Notes: generated by a model from the sequence alone, not told the origin. 64,000 nucleotides of DNA from Caprella mutica (GCA_947561585.1 CANNZV010000513.1:620001-684000), one strand, 5' to 3'; numbered from the stretch's first letter, positions 43,384 to 54,999 are shown. Made by a program: numbers and translations.

Positions 43384-46300
43384 ATGAGCAAATTATTGGG
43401 TGAGTAATTCAATTAAATCTAATACAATTATTGATATTAATTTCAGTACAATTTGTATTATCATTTAAAACATTTTTGAGGTCAATAATATTAATTTCCT
43501 ATTCCTATTCTGCAAGCGGTATCATTTTTAATGCTTTCATATTTAAAATGATAAAGCAAGCTATTGTTTCCATTTAATCTTCAAAACATCCAACATCATT
43601 TCAATTTACAATATCTTCTTTTCAAAATTTTCTTTAAAATTTTTAATTTGAAAAAAATTAATTTGAATTTTTTCATTATTTTTTTAATTTTTTAAATTTT
43701 CTCCCCCCAGTGCTGTGTTTACTGAGTACCGTCACACTGTGCTCATCAGTGCTGTCCTTCGACATGCTGGAGGACATGTTGGCAGACATTGGGCAGAGGG
43801 TCAGTAGGATGGACACCAGAGATCACGAGGACACCATTGTCTGTGTCTACTCTGATAGGTGACAAAAAACGTAAAGCATTTAGGGCGGTTTCTCACGGGG
43901 CGTTTTTGTCAATTAAACTGACGTATTAAAAAACGCCAACTCGAAGTGTACATGCAAAACACACACGTTTATACAGTAGTAGCGTTTTTTATGGAGCGTT
44001 TTCTTTGTTGCGGCATGAGAAAAACGCTCGTATGAAGGGGGCTTTTAGGGGTAAGTTACGAATTATCGGACAGTACCATATTTTCGATCATAATTGAAAA
44101 AGGCAAATAATTAAAATAATGGACTAAAATTTATAATATTCCCTTAATGTTCGATAATGTGAAGCTGTTCGGCAGTTCCTAACTTGCCCCATAGTTACTA
44201 GTTAGTATAGTAGTTACATGAAAAATTAACGAGATATGGATATAATTCATGTATTTATCCTTTTAGTGATCAGCAATTCTTTCGCTCCAATATCATCTCT
44301 TTTTATTTGTTATTTATGTGTTTATGAGTTGGTAAGACTTAGTCCTCTTAACCCACTCTGCTAGGATATTATTCAAATTAAATGATGTGAATTCATAATT
44401 TTCAGAGTCTACAACAGTAGAGCTCCTCTATAGTGGAGTCCTCTATAGTGAATGTAGAGTCCTGAGTAAGAGAAATAATCTGTATATTGAGCAAATTTTC
44501 TTTAGTCTGTCTTAAAAGTGTCATCCTAACGGCCATTTATGGCCGACTAAAGAAAATTTGTTCACTATACGGGCTAGTTCTCTCACTCAGGACTCTACGT
44601 TCACTGTAGAGAAGTTCTACTTTATTTGTAGTTTTTTTCATGCGGATAATACATTTCAGAGAAAATCCCTTCTTCCCCTCCACTCCATTCACAACTGGAG
44701 AAGCTTTTTTGGAGGAGACAGGCTTCAACGGCTCCCAGAGAATCATCTTCGGTATTTTCGACTACACTGTCATCTCTCAGTTCTTCATAGTACGTCTCTA
44801 CAGCAATTCTTATGTTTTACAGTCAATAATTACTTGCTGTTGTTAATAGGCAACCCGAGTTATCGGAGAGTTCCAAATTTTCGATTCCTACATGTTCGAA
44901 AATTCGGATTCTTTCAATAACTCGAAAGGTACTGTAGTTAGTTTTCTGAACTTTAATAACTAAATAGCATTTTGAATTAGTTCCAAAGATTATGAATAAA
45001 CAATTATAATTAGATTATCACCAACTATCAAAGGGGCTTGGGATCAGTTGTGAAATTTACGATTTAAGAGCTAGACTTATACATAAAAATTACTTTTTAA
45101 TTTATAATTGACATATCATTTAATAGTAAAAGGAAATATCAATAATGGATTTAAGAGGAACAACTGATGGTTCTATTTTTTTAATTAATTTCCTAAAAAC
45201 TAAAATCATAAATACCAGATTTAAAATTAGAAAAAAGTTAATTTCTTCTTTTGGGAAAGTAGAATTTTAAGTTGAATCCTATTTTTCACTATCTGCAACA
45301 TATTAGTTATTCGTTGCAATGATCATTTCCACATTAATGTTCATATCAGATGAGTTCGTTTATTGACTTTGATGCGATTCACGTGTTCGTGATTTGGGAA
45401 GAGGGACAGAACATCTTCCAGTTGGAGAATCTAGAGGACTATCCTGGTGATTATAACTTGAGGATGGAAAAAGTTGAACCTACTGCTCAGTATGTGGAAA
45501 ATATGATCAACGACATCAGTGTGAGTTTTTTAATACTTCGACTGGTTCATTTATAATTTTGAGAATTACTTTAGATCAGGGTGAAGCAAGTAAATTGCGG
45601 CACACTAACTAACTAGGTTGTATGCATGGAGATAAATAATTACTATAAGAAATTTACCTGATATAAAACATATTCAGTAACTGTAATTAATTCTTCAGTT
45701 ACTAGATAGCTGCTTAATAACTATTTATAATTGTTGATAACTGTTCATTAACTGTAAATAACTGAATAACTGATACTTTACCATCGTACACTGATTATTA
45801 ATTGTAGAACATCAGATAAGTTATAAAATAATATTTACTTCAATCCAGAGTACGGGTACAACTGTGGACCCATCGAAAGTAGAATTCTTCACCTCTGGTC
45901 TTGGTTCTCAAGTTGCGGCTCTAGTCGGTAGCAGCATTCAGGGCATTGGCACTATCATAGGTTGGTGATGATAGCGATTGTGACGATATGCTTTTAAGAG
46001 CATAAATCTCGAAAATATTATAGACGGAGAGAATTAAAGAGTATTAAATGGTTCTACACCAGCGGTATATAGTATTCGATACCATTATGTCTGTGATATT
46101 TTTAAGATCTATGATTTTAAAAGCATATCGTCACAATCCTATAGTGATGATACACATTGATGCATAGAAAATATAGTAGTCAGTTCAAGATAATTAAATC
46201 CAAATGTGTCTTCATTCACTGCATAGATAGTTTACAATGTTTGGTTCACCTTTCTTACATTCTACACATTATTTGTGTTAAACCTTCTGATAACAGTTTT

Positions 46301-49300
46301 TTGACCTTCTTCAAAAGAAATCATGTAGCTATGGCAGCTCAAGCCGACCTTAACCCTTTCGCTCCTAATGGGTTATTTTTGTCCCAATAATAATTTTTAA
46401 GTACTAAAACACATTTTCTACCGCTAAAATGGCTTGGGATGGGACACATCAGGGTTATATCGAAAGGGGGAGTTGCCAGCTATATACTTCAAATAGGAAT
46501 ATACTTCAAATAGGGACAGATCTGTCCCTACAGTATTATAATACACCTATGTCATTTATTTTCACTATTAGTGAAATACTCTTGGGACCAAATTATCCCA
46601 AATTTTTGCTCTGTTGGGACACTTTTGTCCCATGCCTGATAATCTTGCAATAACTAGAGATATTGGTTGAGGTGGTTTATAGGTGTCATATGAACAGGGA
46701 AATGTTGCAAAACAAACCAAAATTTTGACTGTGCAAAAGTCGGAGTGAAAGGTTAATTGAAGAATTATTATTATTAATAATAGCAAACATAACTACATAG
46801 TAAATTCTTTCGTTTTTGTAGCGTTTGAGCCAGCAGGTGCCGGCTACCAGGATGCTCCCATCTCTTCCAAACTGGATCAGACAGACGCTAACTACGTGTC
46901 TGTGATACGGGCAAATGCTGATGAGTTTGCTATGACTGGTCCTGTTGGTCATACGGACTTCCATTTAGTGGCAGATGGACCACTTGGTACGTTAGATAAG
47001 AGAAAGATAAGAGAGATAAGAGAAAGATAAGAGAGATAAGAGAAAGATAAGAGAGATAAGGAAAGATTAAGAAATTGGAATATGCAGTCAGTAAATTTAC
47101 AATCGGCAGATCGTCTGTTATTGTCCATTACGGTAAATATTGATGGTATTTTATCGTAAAATATCATAATAAAGACATTAGCCTCAGGATTTTTGTAGGG
47201 AGTGTCCGACGAAAGACGGTAGACCAAAGTGTTTTTAATTTATGATAAATTACTATTGTATTTTGGTCTAATCATTTATTGTCGTAGATAGATGATCTTT
47301 TTATCATCACCATTCGAAAACAGACTGCGATAGTCATTAAATTTAATGAAATTCTATTTTCGCTAAGTTTCCTCTCGTCAACAGATAATTTCAATTTCGG
47401 TGGTCGGTATTTGTTCACTCCTTTCTTCATTGGAGGTCCGAATGCTGTCCGAAGTCTTGTGAAACAACAACCACCTTCCGTAGACACAATCAGAGACATT
47501 TTCAGGAGCCTTTTGGCCAGAGGCTACAAATGTAATGGAAAGTCAAAATTCAAGGTTTGTTACCGAATATTCACCCCAAATTCCTACAAATACTTCAGCT
47601 TTTCAAATTCGAATACTCCGTTAATGTTATTAAGAACGTTTTATGTAAAAAAACGTATATTCCTTATAATATAATCTTATTGAGAAGTTTGATACTTGTG
47701 TTTGATATGATATCATATCGTTTTGATGTTCTGCTTGACAGGGTGGAAAATGTTTCGAAGATTATGCGCCAATTCCTTTGTTCCCCTTCATGGTCAACCC
47801 CGAGTTGGACGCGGGAGTTTTCTACCACCTCTTGAGTTCTCTGGACACCAACGACTACAACGGCTCGTTGTCGCTGAGCCAGAATTACCTATATGAGGTG
47901 ATACTTCAATTCACAGCTCTTTGATTGATATGAAATGGGAAATTAACAGTTTTAAGATATAAAAAAGTGGAATCATTCTAAGAAGTTTATTATGAGTTGA
48001 CCATTGAAATAATAATGTATTGCTTTAACGTGACATCACAGTCCACAATATGAATAGTGTCTATTCATTGTTACAGAGTGACAGTGTTGCGACCGCTGGA
48101 CTTCAAATACAAATAATGACGAGAACTCTGAGCAATCGTGACGAGGGTCTCGTGGAAGCTAACATCGTCTTCCCCAACTTGCTGATGGTGCAGGGAGAGA
48201 CTTTCGACACACCGCCTCAGTTCCAAGCCTACGAAACTGGATTCAAACCTATTGTCGAGTAAATAAGGAGAACATATACTTGATCAGCCTTGAAATGTAC
48301 TAATAATAGGTATCAATGATATCTGCAGGTATCATGGATACCAATACTTGCAGGTATCACGGATACCAAATATAATAACGAGTTAAAATTTCAAATTATA
48401 TACGCTTTTCTTATAGGATAAAAATGTTTTGTCGTTCGATAATTCTGAGCTTACCCAACTCTTACATCTGTTTTCCATTCACAGAAGTAACAAAGCAAGT
48501 CCTGGGTTCACGTATCAGCTGTTCTCAGTGCCGTTCGTACCCTCCCCTTCCTTCTTCAGTAACTTCACCGTCACTCTGAGGTACAGACCTACAGTCTCTC
48601 ACCTGCCTCCTTTCTACTTCGAGAGAATTACTGTCTCTCTGCCTCATATGGTGGCACAGGATGAGTGAGTCATAACCAGGGTTGTGACAATATGCTCTTA
48701 AAACTATAGATCCCAAAAATATATAGACGAACCGAAATGAAATGGTATCTAATACTATATACCGCTGGTGTAGAACCATTCAATACTCTTTAATTCTCTC
48801 CGTTTATAATATTTTCGAGATCTATAATTTTAAAAGCATATTGTCCCAGCCCTGGTGATAACCATTTAGTTACTAGGGTTGTGACGATATGCTTTGGAAA
48901 TCATAGATCTTAAGAAAAGACGAAATGAAATGGTATCGAATACTATATACCGCTGGTGTAGAACCATTCAATACTCTTTAATTCTCTCCGTCTGTAATAT
49001 TTCGGGAGATATTATTTTAAAAGCACATTGTCACAACCCTAAATTAATTAGTCTTTATAACATCTATCAATTGATTCAGCAATTTATTTTGTTCATGGTG
49101 CAGTCTAAGATATTTGAATTTTTCACATTAAAAGTTGTAATTAAGAACTAATTGATTTGGGTTTGGTAGACTGTAACATCACTGTTTACTTAATTCTCTC
49201 AGTGCAGAAATATTCAACTGATGATGACTTTTTTCAGTTTCGGAACACCAACCATTGTTGACGCCACTTTCTACAAATGTGGCGTAACTTTCCCCGTTGC

Positions 49301-49346
49301 AATGGAGCTAGAACTTACACTAGAGGACTACGGAGTTACCTGCTAA
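43384..49346 (+). CDS. Secreted pancreatic-lipase-family protein lacking the catalytic triad
   Basis: Eleven exons: 43384-43399, 43711-43858, 44660-44789, 45350-45520, 45849-45960, 46822-46986, 47385-47554, 47742-47897, 48077-48258, 48485-48664, 49238-49346; all GT-AG and phase-matched, 512 residues. Residues 1-21 (MSKLLVLCLLSTVTLCSS) look like a signal peptide. The lipase fold is recognised from QRIIFGIFDY, AIHVFVIWEEGQN, FFTSGLGSQVAALVG, IIAFEPAGAGYQD, LDQTDANYVSVIR and GHTDFHL. A PLAT-like C-terminal domain ends ELELTLEDYGVTC. At the triad positions the protein reads Gly172 (G-x-S-x-G serine), Glu195 (Asp) and Ala268 (His, in GGPNAVRS), so hydrolysis is not expected. Human pancreatic lipase is about 465 residues. 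A binding, storage or yolk-type role is inference only. Confidence 0.9.
43882..44046. repeat. Possible MITE in lipase-like gene intron 2
   Basis: gggcggtttctcacggggcg at the left and aaaacgctcgtatgaagggg at the right are loosely inverted, with several gcgtttt motifs inside. Not matched elsewhere in the window. Confidence 0.4.
44046..44193. repeat. MITE family A copy
   Basis: Left taggggtaagttacgaatta with tcggacagtaccatattttc, right gtgaagctgttcggcagttc. Second of several elements packed in intron 2 of the lipase-like gene. Confidence 0.75.
44410..44625. repeat. Palindromic ctctatag-family element
   Basis: Left arm gtagagctcctctatagtgg, gtagagtcctgagtaagag and gcaaattttctttagtctg; the right arm mirrors it (gactaaagaaaatttgttc, ctcactcaggactctac, gtagagaagttctac). 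Related pieces lie at 29105, 41158, 41900 and 50715. It ends about 35 bases before the acceptor of exon 44660. Confidence 0.75.
44848..44930. repeat. Short MITE family A derivative
   Basis: Left taggcaacccgagttatcgg and gttccaaattttcgattc; right atgttcgaaaattcgg and caataactcgaaa. Central part deleted. Confidence 0.6.
45849..47554 (+). CDS. Exons carrying the altered catalytic-triad region
   Basis: Exon 45849-45960 has FFTSGLGSQVAALVG where active lipases have GHSLGAHVAG. Exon 46822-46986 has AFEPAGAGYQ where they have GLDPAGP, then the conserved LDQTDANYVSVIR and GPVGHTDFHL. Exon 47385-47554 has FIGGPNAVRSLVKQQ where they have a C-x-H-x-R-S motif. Alignment is by eye, supported by spacing (172, 195, 268 against 152, 176, 263 in human pancreatic lipase). 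Confidence 0.85.
45974..46143. repeat. MITE family D copy with 9-bp target duplication
   Basis: gcgattgtgacgatatgctt and aagcatatcgtcacaatcct are terminal inverted repeats. gtgatgata flanks both sides (45965-45973, 46144-46152). A 9-bp duplication suggests a Mutator-like, or with 8 bp a hAT-like, source. It lies 13 bases after the donor of exon 45849-45960. Confidence 0.85.
46987..47070. repeat. Short tandem gagataagagaaagataa just after a donor
   Basis: About four units of roughly 20 bp starting within ten bases of the donor at 46987. Confidence 0.8.
47092..47308 (+). repeat. Dispersed repeat family C copy in lipase-like gene intron 6
   Basis: aatttacaatcggcagatcg equivalent start, then cggtaaatattgatggtatt and cgtagatagatgatcttttt. 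It includes an extra tttttgtaggga block also seen in the 24248 copy. Confidence 0.85.
48306..48459. repeat. MITE family A derivative with two palindrome cores
   Basis: ggtatcaatgatatctgcag is followed by caggtatcatggatacc and a further ggtatcacggatacc. The right end is ttttgtcgttcgataattct. It lies between exons 48077-48258 and 48485-48664. Confidence 0.7.
48678..48854. repeat. MITE family D copy with 9-bp duplication
   Basis: agggttgtgacaatatgctc and agcatattgtcccagccct ends. Flanks gtcataacc and gtgataacc (one mismatch). The left flank overlaps the donor region of exon 48485-48664. Confidence 0.82.
48872..49043. repeat. MITE family D copy, adjacent to the previous one
   Basis: tagggttgtgacgatatgct and agcacattgtcacaacccta; same interior (ccgctggtgtagaaccattc). 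Second family D element in the same intron, 18 bases after the first. Confidence 0.82.
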
Positions 49347-49361
49347 CTCTTTGGGGCAAGG

Positions 49362-49508
49362 TGGGACACCAAGCAAACCACTTATTTAGTCACATTTGTT
49401 GCTAGGTGGGACATCAAGCAAACCACTTATTTAGTCACATTTGTTGCTAGGTGGGACATCAAGCAAACCACTTATTTAGTCACATTTGTTGCTAGGTGAG
49501 ACACCAAG
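49362..49508. repeat. 45-bp tandem repeat in or after the lipase-like 3' UTR
   Basis: Three units of gtgggacatcaagcaaacca plus cttatttagtcacatttg, beginning about 15 bases after the stop codon and so probably transcribed as 3' UTR. Confidence 0.88.
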
Positions 49509-50329
49509 TAACCCACCCTTAAAAATAGCATCCATGAGCACAAGTTGCATGGTGAAACTATTTTCGTCACATCTCCTTTTGAAGCATTAAAATGGAATTG
49601 TTTTTTTTATATATATTTCATACTATTGAGTTTAATTATTTACAGTTACATAATTGATCAATTCAAATAATTATAGAAGATATCTTAAACTAGTCACAGT
49701 GACATATTTTAATATTACACTACATGTATAAAATAAATCTCATTTCTATAGACTGCAGATAACTGTTAGATATTATTAAACAATTAACTGTTAAATACAC
49801 TAAAACACCTGAGTGATGAAGTATTATGTTTAAACTATAGTAAGAATTTCATGATAGTTATTCCTGAATGACCATAGTTTTCTATGATTTAGAAAACTAT
49901 CTAGTGTACCCGAGATATGAAGTGGCCCTGAGTTATGAAGTAACCAATACTTCATACCTCAGGAGTTATCTAATTTACTATCATTTCCAGTCGTGACTTA
50001 CATTGCAGTTGGTTTGAATTACTCTAAAATGTTAACTAGAGCAGTAGAGTTAATCAATTCTTATATCTCTTATAATATAGCTCATAAATAATATATTATA
50101 TCTCCTATAAATTCTCTAACGGTGAATGAATTATCTCTCCTATTCCTTATATACCTTGCACTCTATTATCTATTGATATTTAAATTAAAAGTTGATGGCG
50201 AAATGTCTTTTTTATTATTCCCTCTGAACAGTTTACACAGAAGAAATATTCTTTTTATTGAATTGAGGTAAGTTTCTCTATTTAAAAGAAGAAATATGAT
50301 TTAATTAATTATAAAACGTTCAATTTGGA
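49509..50329. other. AT-rich sequence downstream of the lipase-like gene
   Basis: No coding signal. aaataaa-type sequences occur (for example near 49732) but no poly(A) site can be fixed. Confidence 0.5.
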
Positions 50330-50491
50330 CCGCTTGATAAATCGTGTTTGTTATTTAAATCGTCATCTTTAGTTGGTATCCATGATACCAGCAGGTATCA
50401 TGGATACCAACTAAAATAAAAGTTAAATAACAATAATTGATATTTTTTTTCTTATATGACCGAAGATGTGGAATTGTCCAATAATTCGGGA
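50330..50491. repeat. Palindromic element with ccagcagg-centred core
   Basis: ggtatccatgataccagcag and its complement lie at about 50373-50410; the right end cttatatgaccgaagatgtg and gaattgtccaataattcg matches family A. Left end not clear. Confidence 0.65.
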
Positions 50492-50714
50492 TTTATTTAG
50501 TTGAAGCATTAGGTGTTATTTTAGGTGTATTAGGAATACAAATTAGGTGTATTCGTGTTTTATGGCTGTCATTCTTAGCGACTTATTAGTTTTATTCACA
50601 GGTACCTATTTAACAAACTGTAAGTTATAACAAAACATATCACCAAACTTTATTACTGACAAATTATAAATTAATGTGTCTAAAATATATATAAAATAAA
50701 AACAGTTTTCTAAG

Positions 50715-50815
50715 TCTGTAGCTATTTAAGGCAGACTAAAGTACATTTTGTCACTATAGAGGCTAATTCTTTACTCATGACACTAAATTCACTATAGAGG
50801 ATTTGTACTTTACTG
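50715..50815. repeat. ctctatag-family fragment
   Basis: ggcagactaaagtacatttt, tcactatagaggctaattct and ttcactatagaggatt match one arm of the 44410-44625 element. Confidence 0.6.
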
Positions 50816-51394
50816 TAACAGTATAAAAGTTTGGTGGTTAGCGAGAGTCTCTGATTTCTTAATTCACATTTTTTATGTGTTACCTTTTCTCCAAAAGCTA
50901 ATGGTTGGTGGTTTAACAAAATCTTTTATAAGTTATTAAAGAATAAAATAACTGAAAATAAAATCATCATATAAATTTAAAAATACTCCTTTTCCTCATA
51001 TATTATATAAACATGTGCTTGACTCAAAATAATTCTCATTGAATATTGGTTATTTAGTTTTCATTTATTCATGTTAAATTATCAACATGAAACCCGTTAG
51101 ATGCGATAGGCTTCTTAAAAGAATATAATAGTTTCTTTGACTTAATTTTGTTTACGCTGATCTTGTTCTTTCGTTCGTGAATCCAATTGAGAATTGGGGA
51201 AAATCTTTTGCATCTCTAATAACATCCAATTATCCTTTTTAAAGTCTTTAATTTCAATAAAAGGTTGGTAATGCTACCTGAAAATAAGCCATGACACTTC
51301 ATCAAAGGATTATTGTTTGGAATGGCTTGCTACTGAGAAAAGCTATTGTGAATAACAACATTGCAGAGAAAATAGCCTTCAGCCTTCATTGTCC

Positions 51395-51935
51395 CTTCTT
51401 CTACCTTCAATATCACTCTTCTTACCTTCAATATCCCTCTTCCTACCTTCAATATCACTCTTCCTACCTTCAATATCACTCTTCTTACCTTCAATATCCC
51501 TCTTCCTACCTTCAATATCCCTCTTCCTACCTTCAATATCCCTCTTCTTACCTTCAATATCCCTCTTCCTACCTTCAATATCCCTCTTCTTACCTTCAAT
51601 ATCCCTCTTCCTACCTTCAATATCCCTCTTCCTACCTTCAATATCCCTCTTCCTACCTTCAATATCCCTCTTCTTACCTTCAATATCCCTCTTCCTACCT
51701 TCAATATCCCTCTTCTTACCTTCAATATCCCTCTTCCTACCTTCAATATCCCTCTTCTTACCTTCAATATCCCTCTTCCTACCTTCAATATCCCTCTTCT
51801 TACCTTCAATATCCCTCTTCCTACCTTCAATATCCCTCTTCCTACCTTCAATATCCCTCTTCTTACCTTCAATATCCCTCTTCTTACCTTCAATATCCCT
51901 CTTCCTACCTTCAATATCCCTCTTCCTACCTAATA
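51395..51935. repeat. 21-bp minisatellite (cttcaatatccctcttccta)
   Basis: About 26 units with c/t variation (cttcctac versus cttcttac). The unit length is a multiple of three and stop-free in several frames, which creates ORFs of 187 to 226 codons on both strands. These are not genes. Confidence 0.96.
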
Positions 51936-52477
51936 TTCCCATTCCCGGCTAATTACAGATGCTCCTCCTAATTGCAAGAACAAAGATGAGTCGGACAAAA
52001 GATACCGACTGCTCCTCCACCTGATCTCTTTTTCTCTCTATAATTACCTTTCTTCTGCTCACCAATGGAAGCAAATGCAAATGTTTAATAAGGAAACCTG
52101 TAATTCGAGACATAAAAACTGATTGTGTTCGCTTGAGTACTGAAACTAATTAGCATTTTATGAGGGAAGAAGGCGCAGGTTTCCTCTCATAACACCGTGT
52201 GATGATGGAATTAATGAGTCTCTTTATTCCGCTCTCTTCGATGAGTATTGAAAAAGATTGATAGGAATTGAGTTGATGCCATTGCTGTCAAGAGTGTTTG
52301 TTTACTGGCTTTTTAAATCCTCAATTAGACATTGAGTGTCAGATATACATGGAAAAACTAGAGTAACTTCTTTGTTAGTAATTGAATTATCTTTGAAGAT
52401 GTGGAGGGTTTTGAAAAGGAGAATTGAATTGATAATTTGGTGAAGTATAACTTTTACTGAGAATGACACATGTTAAA

Positions 52478-53355
52478 GTCTGTCTCGTGTCGCAAAGAAC
52501 GCTATCTCGTGACGCTAAGAACGCTGTCTCGTGACGCTAAGAACGCTGTCTCGTGACGCTAAGAACGCTGTCTCGTGTCGCAAAGAACGCTATCTCGTGA
52601 CGCAAAGAACGCTATCTTGTGACGCAAAGAACGCTGTCTCGTGTCGCAAAGAACGCTGTCTCGTGTCGCAAAGAACGCTGTCTCGTGTCGCAAAGAACGC
52701 TATCTCGTGACGCTAAGAACGCTATCTCGTGACGCAAAAGAACGCTGTCTCGTGAATCAAAAGAACGCTATCTCGTGACGCAAAAGAACGCTGTCTCGTG
52801 TCGCAAAGAACGCTGTCTCGTGTCGCAAAGAACGCTATCTCGTGACGCTAAGAACGCTATCTCGTGACGCAAAAGAACGCTGTCTCGTGAATCAAAAGAA
52901 CGCTATCTCGTGACGCAAAAGAACGCTGTCTCGTGAATCAAAAGAACGCTATCTCGTGACGCAAAAGAACGCTGTCTCGTGACGCAAAAGAACGCTATCT
53001 CGTGACGCAAAAGAACGTTATCTCGTGATGCAAAAGAACTCTATCTCGTGACGAAAAAGAACGCTATCTCGTGACGCAAAAGAACGCTGTCTCGTGAATC
53101 AAAAGAACGCTATCTCGTGACGCAAAAGAACGCTATCTCGTGACGCAAAAGAACGCTGTCTCGTGACGCAAAAGAACGCTATCTCGTGACGCAAAAGAAC
53201 GTTATCTCGTGATGCAAAAGAACGCTATCTCGTGACGCAAAAGAACGTTATCTCGTGATGCAAAAGAACGCTATCTCGTGACGCAAAAGAACGCTATCTC
53301 GTGACGCAAAAGAACGCTATCTCGTGACGCAAAAGAACGCTATCTCCTGACGCCA
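52478..53355. repeat. 22-23 bp minisatellite (gctatctcgtgacgcaaaag)
   Basis: About 39 units of gctatctcgtgacgcaaaag plus aac, with gctgtctcgtgtcgc and cgtgaatc variants arranged in higher-order blocks of three to five units. Confidence 0.96.
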
Positions 53356-54261
53356 AATGTTCATTTCTCTCTTTGCTTTTCTTCAGAGTTTGCAAGAGTC
53401 TATAAATTGCTGCAGAGGTGTTTGTGACGGGTCTTCATTAGGTTATGCTGATGAAGATGTGCAGAGTGTTAGCTTAGTATTCAGCAGGTCTTTGGTAGCG
53501 GTCCTAAAACGCCTTCATTGTGCCGCCTGCCTGCAAACAAACGCCCCCGTCACAAAGAACAGCATTTTAAACAACTAAATTCGAGATTCAAGGAAACGGC
53601 GCTTCTTTCGAAAGTCACAGAAACTTTTGTTTCATTATCCAGACTTGGAAGGAAGAGTGGCTCATTAAAATTCTACTTTAGGAACTGTATTTCGGACATT
53701 TTCTTCTAATAAGTGTCGGACTGTGGCGTAAATAGGTGTCTCGGTCAACTTTTCTCCCAACCGCTAATTAAAGATCGTTACCGAGCTTTGCCACACGAAC
53801 ACTCTTCTAATTTATTACAAGTGATGTGATTATGTGAAGGAAAATGAATGACTACTAATATTGTAATGAAATCCTTGCTTCACGGTGAATGTTTTACATT
53901 GTTATGGGTTCTAGATAAAATCTTCAAATTAAAATAATTTTTTTATTTAAAAGCATGTTTCTGAATTACGAATTTATATGTTACGTCAGTAATTAGAGTC
54001 CCGATTTATTGTTCTACCGAAAGCTCTAAATATAAGTTTTAATACTTCTAAAAAGGAGTCGTGTAGACGTAAAAGGTTATTGTTGTCATAGCAGAGTTTG
54101 TTCTAGAATTTATTCATTTTCTTTCAAACCACATTATAGAAAATTTAGTAATTATACCACGTCACTCTAATAGTTCATGTTTATATGTGAAATAGAAAAT
54201 GTTTCATCAATATTCGTAAGTTTAACCAACATTCAAAAAGGCAGCTGAATATTTGTGTTTG
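53356..54261. other. Intergenic stretch without supported genes
   Basis: Two short open frames (53357-53578, 53518-53709) have no recognisable homology and lack convincing splice context. Confidence 0.5.
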
Positions 54262-54476
54262 GCTGTTGTGCATGTATGTTCCGCGCCTTTTGCCGATCTG
54301 CACAATCTCGAGAATGAGCTGCACGTTTTTAAATCCCTTACTGCAGAGTGTGCGCAATTCCTTCATTTTATGTATTATGATATCGTATGCTAAACAATAT
54401 GTGTGTATCGGGTGGCGTCCCCCAACCCCACTGCCAGGCCATTAAACAATCATGAAGTGTGCAGTACAACAAACTA
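54262..54476 (-). repeat. Two dispersed repeat fragments
   Basis: 54262-54362 matches 30044-30165 in reverse (gttccgcgcc, ctcgagaatgagctgc). 54412-54476 matches 11718-11810 (ccactgccaggccattaaac, aatcatgaagtgtgcagtac). Confidence 0.6.
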
Positions 54477-54670
54477 GCGGATACAACAAACTCCATAGGT
54501 CATTATGTCCAGAGTTTGAAAGTAATAGTCACACATTTCTTATCATCCTTGTGGAGTTTTTCAAAGTAATCTTCATTTACTTATATATAAATGAAGATTT
54601 TATTTATTTACTGAGCATAAATTCGCCTTTTTATTCAGAACGAGTGACTGGGTAATCACACGTCCTTTAC

Positions 54671-54936
54671 GGGCCCGTACACACGCAGGTTTTTTTTTAG
54701 TCTTTCCACCAGACTTTTTGCTAAGCTCCTCCTACTTTTTCCACGAGAATATAAGAAAAAATGATATAATTGTTATTTATTTTAGTTGGTATCCATGATA
54801 CCTGCAGGTATCATGGATACCAACTAAAATAAATAACAATTATATCATTTTTTCTTATATTCTCGTGGAAAAAGTAGGAGGAGCTTAGCAAAAAGTCCGG
54901 TGAAAAGACTTAAAACACCCTGCGTGTGTACGGCCC
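54671..54936. repeat. Near-perfect 266-bp hairpin MITE
   Basis: Arms meet at cctgcagg (54801-54808). About 100 bases per arm are perfectly complementary, then a few differences out to the gggcccgtacacacgcagg/cctgcgtgtgtacggccc type ends. tttac flanks both sides (54666-54670, 54937-54941). Confidence 0.92.
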
Positions 54937-54999
54937 TTTACAATGAATCGAATCCACGACATTGAGAAGCTTTCGCTCACAGGGCAAGAAGGCACACAT

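Noticed and set aside
51291..51971. ORFs on both strands (SSYLQYP, KVGRGIL and similar)
   Set aside because: 21-bp satellite whose unit length keeps frames open; no evidence of a gene.
51395..53355. CRISPR-like look of regular repeats
   Set aside because: Units are contiguous with no unique spacers, and the DNA is eukaryotic.
53357..53709. Two short ORFs after an acceptor-like cttcag
   Set aside because: No recognisable domain, no partner exons and no donor with matching phase found.
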